Shown in pieces: positions 9,116-18,210 of a stretch of 54,931 nt of DNA. The DNA is from Acidovorax sp. (GTDB lineage Bacteria; Pseudomonadota; Gammaproteobacteria; Burkholderiales; Burkholderiaceae_C), in assembly GCA_024711405.1 (NCBI GenBank), contig JANJSZ010000099.1:1-54931 (forward strand), given 5' to 3'. The notes under the pieces are model-generated. The model saw nothing but the letters and a program-made list of their open reading frames with translations, was not told the DNA's origin and made no database searches. Position 1 is the first letter of the stretch. Every line of letters starts with the position of its first letter. The position numbers and the translations under genes were made by a program.

Positions 9116-10039
9116 ATGGACAAACTCAAGGCCTTCGAATCCTTTGTGTCGGTGGCCACGCGTGGCAGCCTCACTGCCGCTGCCAAGGCCGAAGGCGTGG
9201 CGCCCGCCATCATGGGGCGCCGGCTCGATGCACTCGAAGAACACCTGGGCGTGAAGCTCCTGGTGCGCACCACGCGGCGCATCAGCCTCACGCACGAGGG
9301 CAGCGCCTTTCTGGAGGACTGCCAGCGCCTGCTGTCCGACGTGGCCAATGCCGAGGCCAGCGTGTCGGAAGGGGGGGTGAAGGCCACGGGCCACCTGCGC
9401 ATCACCGCGCCCGCCGGCTTTGGCCGCCGCCATGTGGCGCCGCTGGTGCCGCGCTTTCGCACGGTACACCCCGATGTGACGATCTCGCTCAACCTCAGCG
9501 ACCGCGTGGTGGATCTGGCCGGTGAGGGCTTTGATTGCGCCGTGCGCGTGGGCGACCTGCCCGATTCGTCGCTGGTGAGCGTACGCATTGCCGACAACCG
9601 TCGCCTCTGCGTGGCCACGCCCGCCTACCTGCAGCGCCATGGCACACCGCGCCATCCGGGCGAGTTGTCGGCGCACGATTGCCTCACGCTGTCGAGCGAG
9701 GCCTCGCAGACGCGCGGCTGGGCGTTTCGCATGCCCGCCGAGGGGGGCGGCAGCGAGGTGGTGCACCTCAAGCCGGGCGGGCCGCTCGATTGTTCGGACG
9801 GCCAGGTGCTGCACGACTGGTGCCTGGCGGGCTACGGCCTGGCCTGGCGCAGCACCTGGGAGGTGGAGGCGGAAATCGCCGCGGGCCGCCTGGTGGAGGT
9901 GCTGGAGGAGTTTGCCGCACCGCCCAATGGCATTTACGTGGTGTTTCCCCAGCGCAAGCACCTGCCGCTGCGTGTGCGCCTGTGGATCGATTTCCTCAAG
10001 CACAATTACAGCCAGCCCGGTTTCTGGACGGCTGCGTAA
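9116..10039 (+). CDS. LysR-family transcriptional regulator
   Basis: A 307-aa protein: HTH at residues 1-60 (MDKLKAFESFVSVATRGSLT; LGVKLLVRTTRRISLT), followed by the substrate-binding domain with the GFGRRHVAPLVPRF and EGFDCAVRVGDLPDSS blocks typical of the DsdC/CrgA-like LysR subgroup. The start at 9116 gives the standard N-terminus; upstream codons are not conserved. It is divergent from glcB and followed 54 bp later by a DUF2214 gene. Target genes are not evident beyond this proximity. Confidence 0.94.
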   Translation: MDKLKAFESFVSVATRGSLTAAAKAEGVAPAIMGRRLDALEEHLGVKLLVRTTRRISLTHEGSAFLEDCQRLLSDVANAEASVSEGGVKATGHLRITAPAGFGRRHVAPLVPRFRTVHPDVTISLNLSDRVVDLAGEGFDCAVRVGDLPDSSLVSVRIADNRRLCVATPAYLQRHGTPRHPGELSAHDCLTLSSEASQTRGWAFRMPAEGGGSEVVHLKPGGPLDCSDGQVLHDWCLAGYGLAWRSTWEVEAEIAAGRLVEVLEEFAAPPNGIYVVFPQRKHLPLRVRLWIDFLKHNYSQPGFWTAA

Positions 10040-10093
10040 CCCACCCTGGTGATGCGCGGCGCACTGTTGTGCCGGGGTTTACAAGGATCTGCA

Positions 10094-10540
10094 ATGACTC
10101 TCGAAGCCGTTCTGGCCGCCCTGCATCTGGTGGCCATCCTGACCCTGGTGGTCTTTTTGTCGAGCCAGGCGGCGGTGTGCCGCATCGAATGGCTCAATGC
10201 CGCCGTGGTGGAGCGGCTGGTGCGCCTGGATGTGATCTACGGCGTGACGGCGTTCGTGCTGCTGCTCACGGGCCTGGCGCGCGTGGTGTGGGGCATCAAG
10301 GGCATGTCCTGGTATGTCTCGCAGCCCTTGTTTCATGTGAAGATCACGCTGTTCGTGGCGATGGCGCTGCTGTCCATCTGGCCCACGCTGTCGTTCCGGC
10401 GCTGGCGCCGCGACCTGCGCAGCACGGGGGCCTTGCCCGGTGCGCAAGAGGTTGCCAGGGTGCGCCGTCTCGTCATGATCCAGTCGCATGTGCTGCCCGT
10501 GGTGGCGGTGATTGCCGTGTTCTGGGCGCGCGGCTGGTAG
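10094..10540 (+). CDS. DUF2214 family membrane protein
   Basis: A 148-aa protein with about four membrane segments: residues 5-25, 45-65, 80-100 and 125-145. The central motif RLVRLDVIYGVTAFVLLLTG and the later WYVSQPLFHVKITLF are typical of the DUF2214 inner-membrane family. The start at 10094 has AAGGA upstream. Function is unknown. It may be cotranscribed with the LysR gene and is followed by a bidirectional terminator. Confidence 0.85.
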   Translation: MTLEAVLAALHLVAILTLVVFLSSQAAVCRIEWLNAAVVERLVRLDVIYGVTAFVLLLTGLARVVWGIKGMSWYVSQPLFHVKITLFVAMALLSIWPTLSFRRWRRDLRSTGALPGAQEVARVRRLVMIQSHVLPVVAVIAVFWARGW

Positions 10541-10571
10541 GCCGCGCGGGGCCGTGGCTTGCGGCGGGCAG

Positions 10572-10605
10572 AAAAAAACCGCCTGGCAGCGCCGGCGGTT
10601 TTTTT
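10572..10605. terminator. Bidirectional Rho-independent terminator
   Basis: AAAAAAACCGCC (10572-10583) pairs with GGCGGTTTTTTT (10594-10605) around a 10-nt loop. The A-tract and T-tract serve both directions, and it lies between the convergent DUF2214 and PsiF-type genes. Confidence 0.95.
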
Positions 10606-10627
10606 CATGTCCAGAGCGCTTGTTGTC

Positions 10628-10915
10628 TCATTTCTTGAGACATTCGCGCATGAAGGCTTTGCGTTCATCGCCCTTCTTGCCGGCCGCGTCGGCGTTGCAG
10701 GTTTTCATCTTGCTTTGCTGCGTGGCCGGCTTGTTGCTCAGGCAGGTCTTCATGAAGGCTTGGCGTTCATCGCCCTTCATCTCGCCGGCATCCTTGTTGC
10801 AGGTCGCCATCCTGGATGGCTGCTTGGTGGGAGCGGGGGTGTTCTCTGCCGCGTGGACGCTGAAACCCAGTGACAGAGCCAGGCCGAGCGCGGTCAGGGA
10901 AAGAAGCTTTTGCAT
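10628..10915 (-). CDS. PsiF-repeat secreted protein
   Basis: A 95-aa protein with a signal peptide (MQKLLSLTALGLALSLGFSV, cleavage near HAA-EN) and two copies of the PsiF motif: MATCNKDAGEMKGDERQAFM and MKTCNADAAGKKGDERKAFM, each followed by a second Cys. E. coli PsiF is phosphate-starvation inducible, but its function is unknown. The start at 10915 is preceded by AGGAG. The duplicate motifs are also visible as DNA direct repeats. Confidence 0.9.
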   Translation of the reverse strand: MQKLLSLTALGLALSLGFSVHAAENTPAPTKQPSRMATCNKDAGEMKGDERQAFMKTCLSNKPATQQSKMKTCNADAAGKKGDERKAFMRECLKK

Positions 10916-11030
10916 GGAATCTCCTGGTGTGAATACGTTATGGGGGGTCCCGGTGGCATTGCACCATAGAACGTGTTGCGCGACAACGCGGGCCAGCCGT
11001 GAAAACAACCGCGCGACCTGCGGCGAGGGC

Positions 11031-11062
11031 GGTGTGCGGTGTGCGGTGTGCGGTGTGCGGTG
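11031..11062. repeat. 7-bp tandem repeat (GGTGTGC x4.6)
   Basis: Four perfect units of GGTGTGC plus GGTG. It lies inside the 384-bp gap between the divergent psiF-type and argS genes; apart from a possible argS -10 element, nothing else was recognised in that gap. Confidence 0.9.
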
Positions 11063-11287
11063 ATTTTTCAGAGCATGCGGGGCCGGGGCGCAGCGGCTGC
11101 GTGCAAGGCACCTGAAACGCCAGGGTCCAGCGGCGTCGGTACAGCCCGATGGGCTGGGGCGGCATGCGCACAATTTCCTCGGCAATGGGCGGGATGCGCC
11201 ATTCTGCCTGGGGGCGTCGCCAGCCTGCGCGCATGCCCGCCGGGGTGCGCTGGCCTGGGTGCTGGATGGCCTGTGCTGGCCGCCCCG

Positions 11288-11293
11288 TAAAAT
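11288..11293 (+). promoter_or_regulatory. Candidate -10 element for argS
   Basis: TAAAAT lies 6 nt before the argS ATG. If used, transcription would begin at about the start codon, giving a leaderless or nearly leaderless mRNA. No good -35 is visible, so this is tentative. Confidence 0.35.
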
Positions 11294-11299
11294 CCGCCG

Positions 11300-13009
11300 A
11301 TGCTCACAGCCAAAAATGAATTGCTCGCGGCCCTTGCTGCCGAGCTGGAAATCCTGTCCCCCGGCGCTGGTGCCAAGGCGGCGTTTGAATCTCCCAAGGT
11401 TGCGGCCCATGGCGACTTCGCCTGCACCGCCGCCATGCAGCTGGCCAAGCCGCTCAAGCTCAACCCGCGCGCTCTGGGCGAGCAGCTCAAGACCGCGCTG
11501 GAGGCCACACCCGCCTTCCAGCGCTGGGTGGCCGCCATCGAGATCGCCGGCCCCGGTTTTCTGAACATCCGCCTGCAGCCCGCGGCCAAGCAGGAGGTGG
11601 TGCGCGAGGTGCTGGCCGCTGGCGCGCGCTTTGGCTACCAGGCCGATCGGGGCGAGAAGGTGCTGGTCGAGTTCGTGTCGGCCAACCCCACCGGCCCGCT
11701 GCATGTGGGCCACGGCCGCCAGGCCGCTTTAGGCGATGCCATCTGCAACCTGTTCGGCACGCAGGGCTGGAAGGTGCACCGCGAGTTCTATTACAACGAC
11801 GCGGGCGTGCAGATCGACACCCTCACCAAAAGCACGCAGCTGCGCGCCAAGGGTTTCCAACCGGGCGATGACTGCTGGCCCACCGACAGCGACAACCCGC
11901 TGGCCAAGAACTTCTACAACGGCGATTACATTGCCGACATCGCCGAGGCCTTCAAGGCCCGGGCCACGGTGAAGGCCGACGACCGTGAGTTCACCGCCAA
12001 CGGCGATGTCGAGGACTATGACAACATCCGCCAGTTCGCCGTGGCCTACCTGCGCAACGAGCAGGACAAGGACCTGCAGGCTTTCGCCCTGCACTTCGAT
12101 GAGTATTACCTCGAATCGAGTCTGTACACCAGCGGCCGCGTCGAGGCCACGGTGAACAAGCTCGTTGCCAACGGCAAGACCTACGAGCAGGACGGCGCGC
12201 TGTGGCTCAAGAGCACCGACTATGGTGACGACAAGGACCGCGTCATGCGCAAGCAGGATGGCACCTTCACCTACTTCGTGCCCGATGTGGCCTACCACAT
12301 CGCCAAGTGGGAGCGCGGCTTCACCAAGGTCGTCAACATCCAGGGCACGGACCACCACGGCACCATCGCCCGCGTGCGCGCCGGCCTGCAGGCGGCCGAC
12401 GTCGGCATTCCGCAGGGCTACCCCGACTACGTGCTGCACACCATGGTGCGCGTGGTCAAGGGGGGCGAAGAGGTCAAGATCAGCAAGCGCGCGGGCAGCT
12501 ACGTCACGCTGCGCGACCTGATCGAGTGGACCAGCAAGGACGCCGTGCGCTTCTTCCTGCTGAGCCGCAAGCCCGACACCGAGTACACCTTCGACGTGGA
12601 CCTGGCCGTGGCGCAGAACAACGACAACCCGGTCTATTACGTGCAGTACGCCCATGCGCGCATTTGCTCGGTGAAGCGCGCCTGGCAAGAGGAGGGCGGT
12701 GGCGATATGGCGGCGCTGAAGGATGTGGATCTGTCGGCCCTCGAAGGCCCGCAGGCCCAGGCGCTGATGCTGCAGCTGGCCAAATACCCCGAGATGCTCA
12801 CCGCCGCTGCGCAGGGCGAGGCGCCGCACGACGTCACCTTCTACCTGCGCGACCTGGCCGCCAGTTACCACAGCTACTACGATGCCGAGCGCATCCTGGT
12901 GGACGACGAGGCCGTGAAGAAGGCACGCCTGGCCCTCGTCGCCGCCACCGCGCAGGTGTTGCACAATGGCCTGGCCGTGCTGGGCGTATCGGCTCCAGCC
13001 AGAATGTAA
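11300..13009 (+). CDS. argS: Arginine--tRNA ligase
   Basis: A 569-aa class I aminoacyl-tRNA synthetase that charges tRNA-Arg. The Arg-tRNA N-terminal additional domain (residues 1-100) is followed by [18 protein letters not shown], whose HVGH is the HIGH motif. [16 protein letters not shown] and [11 protein letters not shown] belong to the catalytic core, [12 protein letters not shown] is the degenerate KMSKS-like loop region, and the DALR anticodon-binding domain ends at [12 protein letters not shown]. The length is close to E. coli ArgS (577 aa). It is followed 12 bp later by a SPOR-domain gene, then dsbA, an order that recurs in Burkholderiales. Confidence 0.98.
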   Translation: MLTAKNELLAALAAELEILSPGAGAKAAFESPKVAAHGDFACTAAMQLAKPLKLNPRALGEQLKTALEATPAFQRWVAAIEIAGPGFLNIRLQPAAKQEVVREVLAAGARFGYQADRGEKVLVEFVSANPTGPLHVGHGRQAALGDAICNLFGTQGWKVHREFYYNDAGVQIDTLTKSTQLRAKGFQPGDDCWPTDSDNPLAKNFYNGDYIADIAEAFKARATVKADDREFTANGDVEDYDNIRQFAVAYLRNEQDKDLQAFALHFDEYYLESSLYTSGRVEATVNKLVANGKTYEQDGALWLKSTDYGDDKDRVMRKQDGTFTYFVPDVAYHIAKWERGFTKVVNIQGTDHHGTIARVRAGLQAADVGIPQGYPDYVLHTMVRVVKGGEEVKISKRAGSYVTLRDLIEWTSKDAVRFFLLSRKPDTEYTFDVDLAVAQNNDNPVYYVQYAHARICSVKRAWQEEGGGDMAALKDVDLSALEGPQAQALMLQLAKYPEMLTAAAQGEAPHDVTFYLRDLAASYHSYYDAERILVDDEAVKKARLALVAATAQVLHNGLAVLGVSAPARM

Positions 13010-13021
13010 GCAGTTACTACC

Positions 13022-13672
13022 ATGAAGAAAAAACAGACGGGTGGCGCCATCATCGGGTTCATCGTCGGGGTCGTCGTGGGCCTGGGTGCCGCGCTGGCCG
13101 TGGCCGTGTATGTGACCAAGGTGCCTGTGCCTTTCCTGAACAAGGGCGGCCTGCGTGGCGTGGACCAGGATGCCGCCGAGGCCCAGAAGAACAAGAACTG
13201 GGATCCGAACTCGCCGCTCTACGGCAAGAACCCCGCGCGCCCGCCGGCTCCGGCCGCCGCCGCGTCGGCCAGTGCCAATGGCACGGCCCCGGCCGCCGAT
13301 GCCACCGCTGCGCGCACGCCCGCCAGCAAGCCTGCAACGGCCGAGGCCAAGCCCGCCACGAAGGCCGACGCCAAGCCTGCCGCCTCGGCGGACCCGCTGG
13401 GCGACCTGGCCAAGGCCAGGTCGGCGGCGGTCGATCCGTTTGACTATTTCGTACAGGCCGGGGCGTTCCCCACCCAGTCTGGGGCCGATGCGCAGCGCGC
13501 CAAACTGGCCATGCTGGGCTGGGAAGCCCGCGTGAGCGAGCGCGAACAGAATGGCCGCACCATGTACCGCGTGCGCGTGGGCCCGTTTTCCAAGCGCGAC
13601 GATGCCGAGCAGCTGAAGGAAAAGCTGGAAGGCGCCGGCGTCGAGTCCGCGATGGTGCGTGTCCAGCGCTAG
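13022..13672 (+). CDS. SPOR-domain inner-membrane protein (FtsN-like)
   Basis: A 216-aa bitopic protein: a short basic cytoplasmic start (MKKKQTGG), one membrane helix (about residues 9-31), an Ala/Pro/Lys-rich periplasmic linker (about 70-125) and a C-terminal SPOR domain (FDYFVQAGAFPTQSGADAQR to VRVQR). SPOR domains bind denuded glycan strands at the division septum, so a cell-division role is likely. Whether it is the functional FtsN of this organism cannot be told from this window. It lies between argS and dsbA in the same direction. Confidence 0.9.
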   Translation: MKKKQTGGAIIGFIVGVVVGLGAALAVAVYVTKVPVPFLNKGGLRGVDQDAAEAQKNKNWDPNSPLYGKNPARPPAPAAAASASANGTAPAADATAARTPASKPATAEAKPATKADAKPAASADPLGDLAKARSAAVDPFDYFVQAGAFPTQSGADAQRAKLAMLGWEARVSEREQNGRTMYRVRVGPFSKRDDAEQLKEKLEGAGVESAMVRVQR

Positions 13673-13750
13673 GATGTTCATCGCCATCGCCTGAACTTTT
13701 TCGTGGGGGCGTTCTCACACCCCCAGACCAGAACAAGGAGTGTCCCCGTC

Positions 13751-14407
13751 ATGAAACGCCGCGAGTTTTCCCTGTCCACCGCTTCGGTGGTTGCCGCTTC
13801 CGCCCTGACCCTGCCGCTGGCCACGCCGGCCATGGCGCAGGCGCGCCAGTTCAAGGAGGGCAAGGACTACACCAGGCTCGCCAAGCCCCTGGCGCCGGAT
13901 GCGCCCGCCGGCAAGGTCGATGTGATCGAGTTCTTCTGGTACAGCTGCCCGCACTGCAACTCCTTTGAGCCCGCGCTCGATGCCTGGGTCAAGGCAGCCC
14001 CCAAGGATCTCAGCATCCGTCGCATTCCCGTGGCTTTCAATGCCAGCTTCGTACCCCAGCAAAAGCTGTATTTCGCGCTCGAAGGCATGGGCAAGCTCGA
14101 CACCTTGCACGCCAAGGTGTTCCGCGCCATCCACGTCGAAAAACTCAAGCTGGCCAAGGACGAGGACATCTTCGCCTGGGTGGCCCAGCAGGGGGTGGAC
14201 GCAGCCAAGTTCAAGGAGGTCTACACCTCCTTCACGGTGTCCAGCCAGGTGCGCCGCGCCTCGGCGCTGCAGGAGGGCTATGGCGTGGAAGGCGTTCCTT
14301 CGATGGGCGTGGCCGGCCGGTTCTATACCGATGGCACCATGGCCGGCAGCATGCAGACCGTGCTGCAGGTGGTGGAGTATCTGGCGGGCGTGGCGCGCAA
14401 GGGTTGA
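13751..14407 (+). CDS. dsbA: Thiol:disulfide interchange protein DsbA
   Basis: A 218-aa periplasmic oxidase. The signal peptide starts MKRREFSLSTASVVAAS, with cleavage after AMA-QA. The thioredoxin fold carries the active site FFWYSCPHCNSFEP (CPHC, as in E. coli DsbA), with the helical insertion between and the cis-Pro loop at GVPSMGV. It introduces disulfides into exported proteins and is re-oxidised by DsbB (not in the window). Start 13751 is preferred over an upstream in-frame codon because it begins the signal peptide. A terminator follows at 14432. Confidence 0.95.
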   Translation: MKRREFSLSTASVVAASALTLPLATPAMAQARQFKEGKDYTRLAKPLAPDAPAGKVDVIEFFWYSCPHCNSFEPALDAWVKAAPKDLSIRRIPVAFNASFVPQQKLYFALEGMGKLDTLHAKVFRAIHVEKLKLAKDEDIFAWVAQQGVDAAKFKEVYTSFTVSSQVRRASALQEGYGVEGVPSMGVAGRFYTDGTMAGSMQTVLQVVEYLAGVARKG

Positions 14408-14431
14408 TGCCACATTTGCCCCCGTTCGAGA

Positions 14432-14453
14432 GGCCCGCGTTTGCGGGCTTTTT
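14432..14453 (+). terminator. Rho-independent terminator after dsbA
   Basis: GCCCGC (14433-14438) pairs with GCGGGC (14443-14448) across GTTT-like loop bases and is followed by TTTTT. It lies 25 nt past the dsbA stop. Confidence 0.85.
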
Positions 14454-14478
14454 CATGGGCGCCAGCGCTGTGCGTGGC

Positions 14479-14484
14479 TACAAT
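14479..14484 (+). promoter_or_regulatory. Candidate -10 element for lptA-lptB-rpoN
   Basis: TACAAT lies 20 nt upstream of the lptA ATG and immediately downstream of the dsbA terminator, so lptA needs its own promoter here. The -35 is not obvious. Confidence 0.4.
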
Positions 14485-14504
14485 GAACGCAAGATTTGTG
14501 CCTC

Positions 14505-15152
14505 ATGAAAAAAAGATACCTCCCGATCCTGCTGCTCTCGGCCCTGGCCTGCGCCCCTGGCGTGGGCCATGCCGAAAAGGCCGACCGCAACAAGCCCATG
14601 AACATCGAGTCCGATGCGCTGCGCCACGATGAGCTCAAGCAGACCAGCGTGTTCACGGGCCGGGTGGTCATGACCAAGGGCACCATCGTGCTGCGCGGTG
14701 CGCAACTGGATGTGCGCCAGGATGCCGATGGCTACCAGTACGGCGTGGTGACGGCCGAACCCGGCAAGCGCGCATTCTTCCGGCAAAAGCGCGACACCGT
14801 GGCCGGTGCCCCGGACGAGTTCATCGAAGGCGAGGGTGAGGTCATCGAGTACGACGGCCGTGCCGACAATGTGCGCTTCATCACCCGTGCCGAAATGCGC
14901 CGCTACCGGGAATCGGTGGTGACCGATCAGCTCTCGGGCGCCGTCATCGTCTACAACAACCTCACCGACGTGTTCACTGTCGATGGCCAGAAGAAATCGG
15001 CCAACAGTGCAGCGGGTGAAGCGCCGGCCCCCGGCGGGCGCGTGCGCGCCGTGTTGTCGCCCAAGGAGCAGCCTCCTGCCGCTGCCCCAGCCCCTGCGGC
15101 CAGCGGGCCGGTGCTGCGCCCCAGCAACACCCTCGGCGGCGCAAGCAAGTGA
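14505..15152 (+). CDS. lptA: LPS transport periplasmic protein LptA
   Basis: A 215-aa protein with a signal peptide ([21 protein letters not shown], cleavage near GHA-EK) and an OstA/LptA beta-jellyroll domain containing [20 protein letters not shown] and [15 protein letters not shown]. LptA forms the periplasmic bridge that carries LPS from LptC to LptD. A Pro/Ala-rich C-terminal tail of about 50 residues follows the domain. The ATG at 14505 is chosen over an upstream TTG. It overlaps lptB by 4 nt. lptC is not upstream, where many proteobacteria keep it. Confidence 0.95.
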   Translation: MKKRYLPILLLSALACAPGVGHAEKADRNKPMNIESDALRHDELKQTSVFTGRVVMTKGTIVLRGAQLDVRQDADGYQYGVVTAEPGKRAFFRQKRDTVAGAPDEFIEGEGEVIEYDGRADNVRFITRAEMRRYRESVVTDQLSGAVIVYNNLTDVFTVDGQKKSANSAAGEAPAPGGRVRAVLSPKEQPPAAAPAPAASGPVLRPSNTLGGASK

Positions 15153-15931
15153 GTGCAGCGACCGTGAACACAAGCCCTGACACCCAGGCGGGCAGCCGCC
15201 TGGAAGTCGCGCACCTCGAAAAGTCCTATGGCAGCCGCAAGGTCGTCAAGGATGTGTCGCTGGTCGTGCAAAAGGGCGAGGTAGTGGGGTTGCTCGGTCC
15301 CAATGGCGCGGGCAAGACCACTTCGTTCTACATGATCGTGGGCCTGGTGCGCTGCGATGGCGGTGACATCCGCATCGATGGCCACTCGGTGGCGGACATG
15401 CCCATCCACCGGCGCTCGCGTCTGGGGCTGTCCTATCTGCCGCAAGAGGCGTCGATTTTTCGCAAGCTGAACGTCGAGGAAAACGTGCGCGCCGTGCTGG
15501 AGCTACAGCGGGGCGACGACGGCAAGCCGCTCGCCAGGAAGGAGATCGAAGCACGCCTCACCGCCTTGCTGCAGGAGTTGCGCGTGGACCATCTGCGCGA
15601 ATCGCCGGCCCTGGCCCTGTCGGGCGGCGAGCGCCGCCGGGTCGAAATCGCCCGCGCGCTGGCCACCCAGCCGCGCTTCATTCTGCTCGACGAGCCCTTC
15701 GCCGGCATCGACCCGATTGCCGTCATCGAGATCCAGCGCATCATCGGTTTCCTGAAGGCCCGTGGCATCGGTGTGCTGATCACCGACCACAATGTGCGCG
15801 AAACGCTGGGCATCTGCGACCACGCCTTCATCATCAGCGATGGCCGCGTTCTGGCGCAGGGCACGCCCTCCGAGATCGTTGACAACGCCGAAGTACGCCG
15901 GGTCTATCTCGGCGAGCACTTCAGAATGTAA
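15149..15931 (+). CDS. lptB: LPS export ABC transporter ATPase LptB
   Basis: A 260-aa cytoplasmic ATPase with Walker [11 protein letters not shown]-loop, signature [15 protein letters not shown], Walker [14 protein letters not shown] and H-loop TDHNVRE. These match LptB, which with LptF/LptG extracts LPS from the inner membrane. The GTG start at 15149 overlaps the lptA stop (GTGA), and the stop shares one base with the rpoN start, so lptA-lptB-rpoN are translationally coupled. It has a short N-terminal extension of about 15 residues compared with E. coli LptB. Confidence 0.97.
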   Translation: MSAATVNTSPDTQAGSRLEVAHLEKSYGSRKVVKDVSLVVQKGEVVGLLGPNGAGKTTSFYMIVGLVRCDGGDIRIDGHSVADMPIHRRSRLGLSYLPQEASIFRKLNVEENVRAVLELQRGDDGKPLARKEIEARLTALLQELRVDHLRESPALALSGGERRRVEIARALATQPRFILLDEPFAGIDPIAVIEIQRIIGFLKARGIGVLITDHNVRETLGICDHAFIISDGRVLAQGTPSEIVDNAEVRRVYLGEHFRM

Positions 15932-17520
15932 TGAAACCCGGTCTCTCGCTGCGCGTTTCGCAGCACCTGTCGCTCACACCCCAGTTGCAGCAATCCATCC
16001 GGCTGTTGCAGCTGTCTACGCTGGAGCTGTCGCAGGAAGTCGAGCAGATGCTCGACGAGAACCCTTTTCTGGAGCGCACGGCCGAGGAAGCGCCACGCGA
16101 GGAGTTCGGCCTGGACGCCGCCGACACGCCCGCGCAGGCCGACGACTACAGCGCCGACGATGCTCTGTTTTCAGGGGTTGCCAGCACAGGCAACACAAGC
16201 GTTGAAAACCCAAATGATGCTGAGCCGGCCAGCGCCGGTGCGGACGAGCCCGACTGGAGCGGCGACGGCACGGTGGAAATGGCGCCCAATGACGCCGAAT
16301 GGGGCGGCGATGCGCCCGCCCGCAACCGCAACGACGCCGAAGGCGACGAGGCCGACGCCACCGAGCTGGCCCGCTCGCACGAATCACTGACGGCCTTCTT
16401 GCACCGCCAGGCGCTGGCGCTGCGCCTGTCCGAAGTGGACCGCGCCGCGCTGCGCTTTCTCATCGAATCGCTCAACGACGACGGCTACCTCGAAGAACCG
16501 CTCGAAGAGTTGGCCATCGGCCTGGCCGGGCCGGACGATCTGGAGCAGATCGAAGAACTGGTGCACCGTTTCACCGTGGCCCAGCGCCTGCTGCAAAGCC
16601 TGGAGCCCGTGGGCGTGGGCGCGCGCGGCCTGGCCGAGTGCCTGACCTTGCAGCTCAAGGCCCTGGCCGCCGACGAAGACAGCGAGATCGATCCTGCGAC
16701 CGTGCAGACCGCGTTGCGCGTGTGCCAGCAGCCGCTGGAGATGCTGGCCCGCCGCGATATCCGCCGCCTGACGCAGGCGTGCGGCGATGGCGAAGAGCGC
16801 ACGCGCGCCGCCATGGCGCTGATCGCCCGCCTGGAGCCGCGCCCCGGTCGCCGCTTTGCCGATGTGGAGCGCAACATCATCGTGCCCGACGTCATCGTGC
16901 GCAAATCCGGGCGCGCCAACGGGCGCGATGGTCAGCACAACTTCATCGTGCAGCTCAACCCCGACGTGATGCCCCGCCTGCGCGTGCACGACATCTACGC
17001 CGGCGCCCTGCGCGGCCACAAGGGTGGCGAGGGCCACCAGGGCATGCAGCAGCGCCTGCAGGAGGCGCGCTGGTTCATCAAGAACATCCAGCAGCGCTTC
17101 GACACCATCCTGCGCGTCTCGCGCGCCATCGTCGAGCGGCAAAAGAACTTCTTCACCCACGGCGAGCTGGCCATGCGCCCGCTGGTGCTGCGCGACATTG
17201 CCGACGAGCTGGGGCTGCACGAATCCACCATCAGCCGCGTGACCACCGCCAAATACATGGCGACGCCGATCGGTACCTACGAGCTCAAGTATTTCTTTGG
17301 CTCGGGCCTGGGCACCGAAACCGGCGGCAACGCATCGAGCACGGCGGTGCGCGCGCTGATCAAGCAGTTCGTGGCGGCCGAAAGCCCCGCCAAGCCGCTG
17401 TCCGACAGCCAGATCGCCGAGATGCTCAAGGAGCAGGGCATCGAGTGCGCGCGCCGCACGGTGGCCAAGTACCGCGAGGCGCTCAAGATCGCACCGGCCA
17501 ATCTGCGCAAGGCGCTGTAG
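15931..17520 (+). CDS. rpoN: RNA polymerase sigma-54 factor
   Basis: A 529-aa sigma-54. The N-terminal activator-interacting region is LSLRVSQHLSLTPQLQQSIR to QMLDENPFLER. It is followed by an acidic linker (about residues 50-140), the core-binding domain, an HTH near LHESTISRVTTAKYM and the RpoN box ARRTVAKYRE (about residues 507-516), which contacts the -24 element. It directs transcription from -24/-12 promoters with enhancer-binding proteins. The gene overlaps lptB by one base (TAATG). The usual downstream hpf and ptsN genes are absent here. A candidate -24/-12 promoter occurs in this window at 38051. Confidence 0.98.
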   Translation: MKPGLSLRVSQHLSLTPQLQQSIRLLQLSTLELSQEVEQMLDENPFLERTAEEAPREEFGLDAADTPAQADDYSADDALFSGVASTGNTSVENPNDAEPASAGADEPDWSGDGTVEMAPNDAEWGGDAPARNRNDAEGDEADATELARSHESLTAFLHRQALALRLSEVDRAALRFLIESLNDDGYLEEPLEELAIGLAGPDDLEQIEELVHRFTVAQRLLQSLEPVGVGARGLAECLTLQLKALAADEDSEIDPATVQTALRVCQQPLEMLARRDIRRLTQACGDGEERTRAAMALIARLEPRPGRRFADVERNIIVPDVIVRKSGRANGRDGQHNFIVQLNPDVMPRLRVHDIYAGALRGHKGGEGHQGMQQRLQEARWFIKNIQQRFDTILRVSRAIVERQKNFFTHGELAMRPLVLRDIADELGLHESTISRVTTAKYMATPIGTYELKYFFGSGLGTETGGNASSTAVRALIKQFVAAESPAKPLSDSQIAEMLKEQGIECARRTVAKYREALKIAPANLRKAL

Positions 17521-17595
17521 CCTTCTTGGGGGCGCGTGCCTGCCACAGCGTGCCCTGTTTGCTGTTTTTTCTCCCGTCACCCCGCTTTCCACGCC

Positions 17596-18024
17596 ATGGC
17601 CCGTATCGTCTTCGACCTTCCCGCGCATTTCGGCTTTGCCACCGAACTGCAGATCTACATCAGCCACGTGAACCAGGGCGGGCACCTCGACAATGCGCAG
17701 CTGCTGAGCCTGGTATCCGAGGCGCGTGTGCGCTTTTTCCAGTCGCTGGGTTTCCCCGAGGCCGATGTGGGTGGCCTGTCCATCGTGGTGGGTGACATCG
17801 TGGCGCAGTACCGGTCTGAAGGTTTCCATGGTGAAACCATGCGCGTCGAGATGACTCCGGTGGATTTCAACCGCTATGGTTTCGATCTGGTCTTTCGCAT
17901 GACCGAGAAAACCCAGGGCCGCGAAGTGGCGCGCGGCAAGACCGGTATCGTTTTCATCGGCAAGACCGACCGCAAGGTGGCACCGATTCCCGAATCCATC
18001 CGCCAGCTGCTGCTGCAGGCCTGA
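17596..18024 (+). CDS. Thioesterase (hotdog-fold, 4HBT-like)
   Basis: A 142-aa protein beginning MARIVFDLPAHFGFATEL. The stretch ISHVNQGGHLDNAQLLSLVSEAR is the hotdog signature, with Asn/Asp and the helix Glu typical of acyl-CoA thioesterases of the 4HBT/YbgC group. EMTPVDFNRYGFDLVFRM forms the following strands. The start at 17596 is selected because upstream codons are Cys/Phe-rich and not family-like. The acyl substrate is unknown. A MITE-like inverted repeat begins at its stop codon. Confidence 0.85.
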   Translation: MARIVFDLPAHFGFATELQIYISHVNQGGHLDNAQLLSLVSEARVRFFQSLGFPEADVGGLSIVVGDIVAQYRSEGFHGETMRVEMTPVDFNRYGFDLVFRMTEKTQGREVARGKTGIVFIGKTDRKVAPIPESIRQLLLQA

Positions 18025-18183
18025 GAGGCTGAGAGTCTTTCATCCATGCCCGCCTTGCACGCCAAAACACACCGGCTCGTCGTTGCAAATACTCGCCATA
18101 GCCCGAGCTATGGCTGCGTTTTGCACTTAGATCCGGCGCGTTTTGACATGCCTTGCAGACACGGCCGAAAAACTCTCAGCCTC
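18025..18183. repeat. MITE/REP-like element with nested inverted repeats
   Basis: Perfect 12-bp terminal arms GAGGCTGAGAGT (18025-18036) and ACTCTCAGCCTC (18172-18183) enclose about 135 bp. Inside is a second, imperfect pair (CAAAACACACCGG with CCGGCGCGTTTTG) and a central hairpin CCATAGC-CCGA-GCTATGG (18096-18113). The RNA could fold into one long stem. It fills the space between the thioesterase stop and the rlmL-like start; no other element was recognised. Confidence 0.75.
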
Positions 18184-18210
18184 TGAGCGCGTATCCTTTC
18201 GGCCAGTCTT

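Noticed and set aside
11031-11062. CRISPR-like array
   Set aside because: The units are 7 bp and contiguous, with no spacers and no cas genes in the window.
10938-11234. Possible small minus-strand gene upstream of argS
   Set aside because: 98 codons partly made of the GGTGTGC repeat (HTAHRTPHTA), with no RBS or recognisable family. It cannot be supported.
11729-13687. 652-codon minus-strand frame opposite argS and the SPOR gene
   Set aside because: It spans two real genes and their gap, with low-complexity composition.
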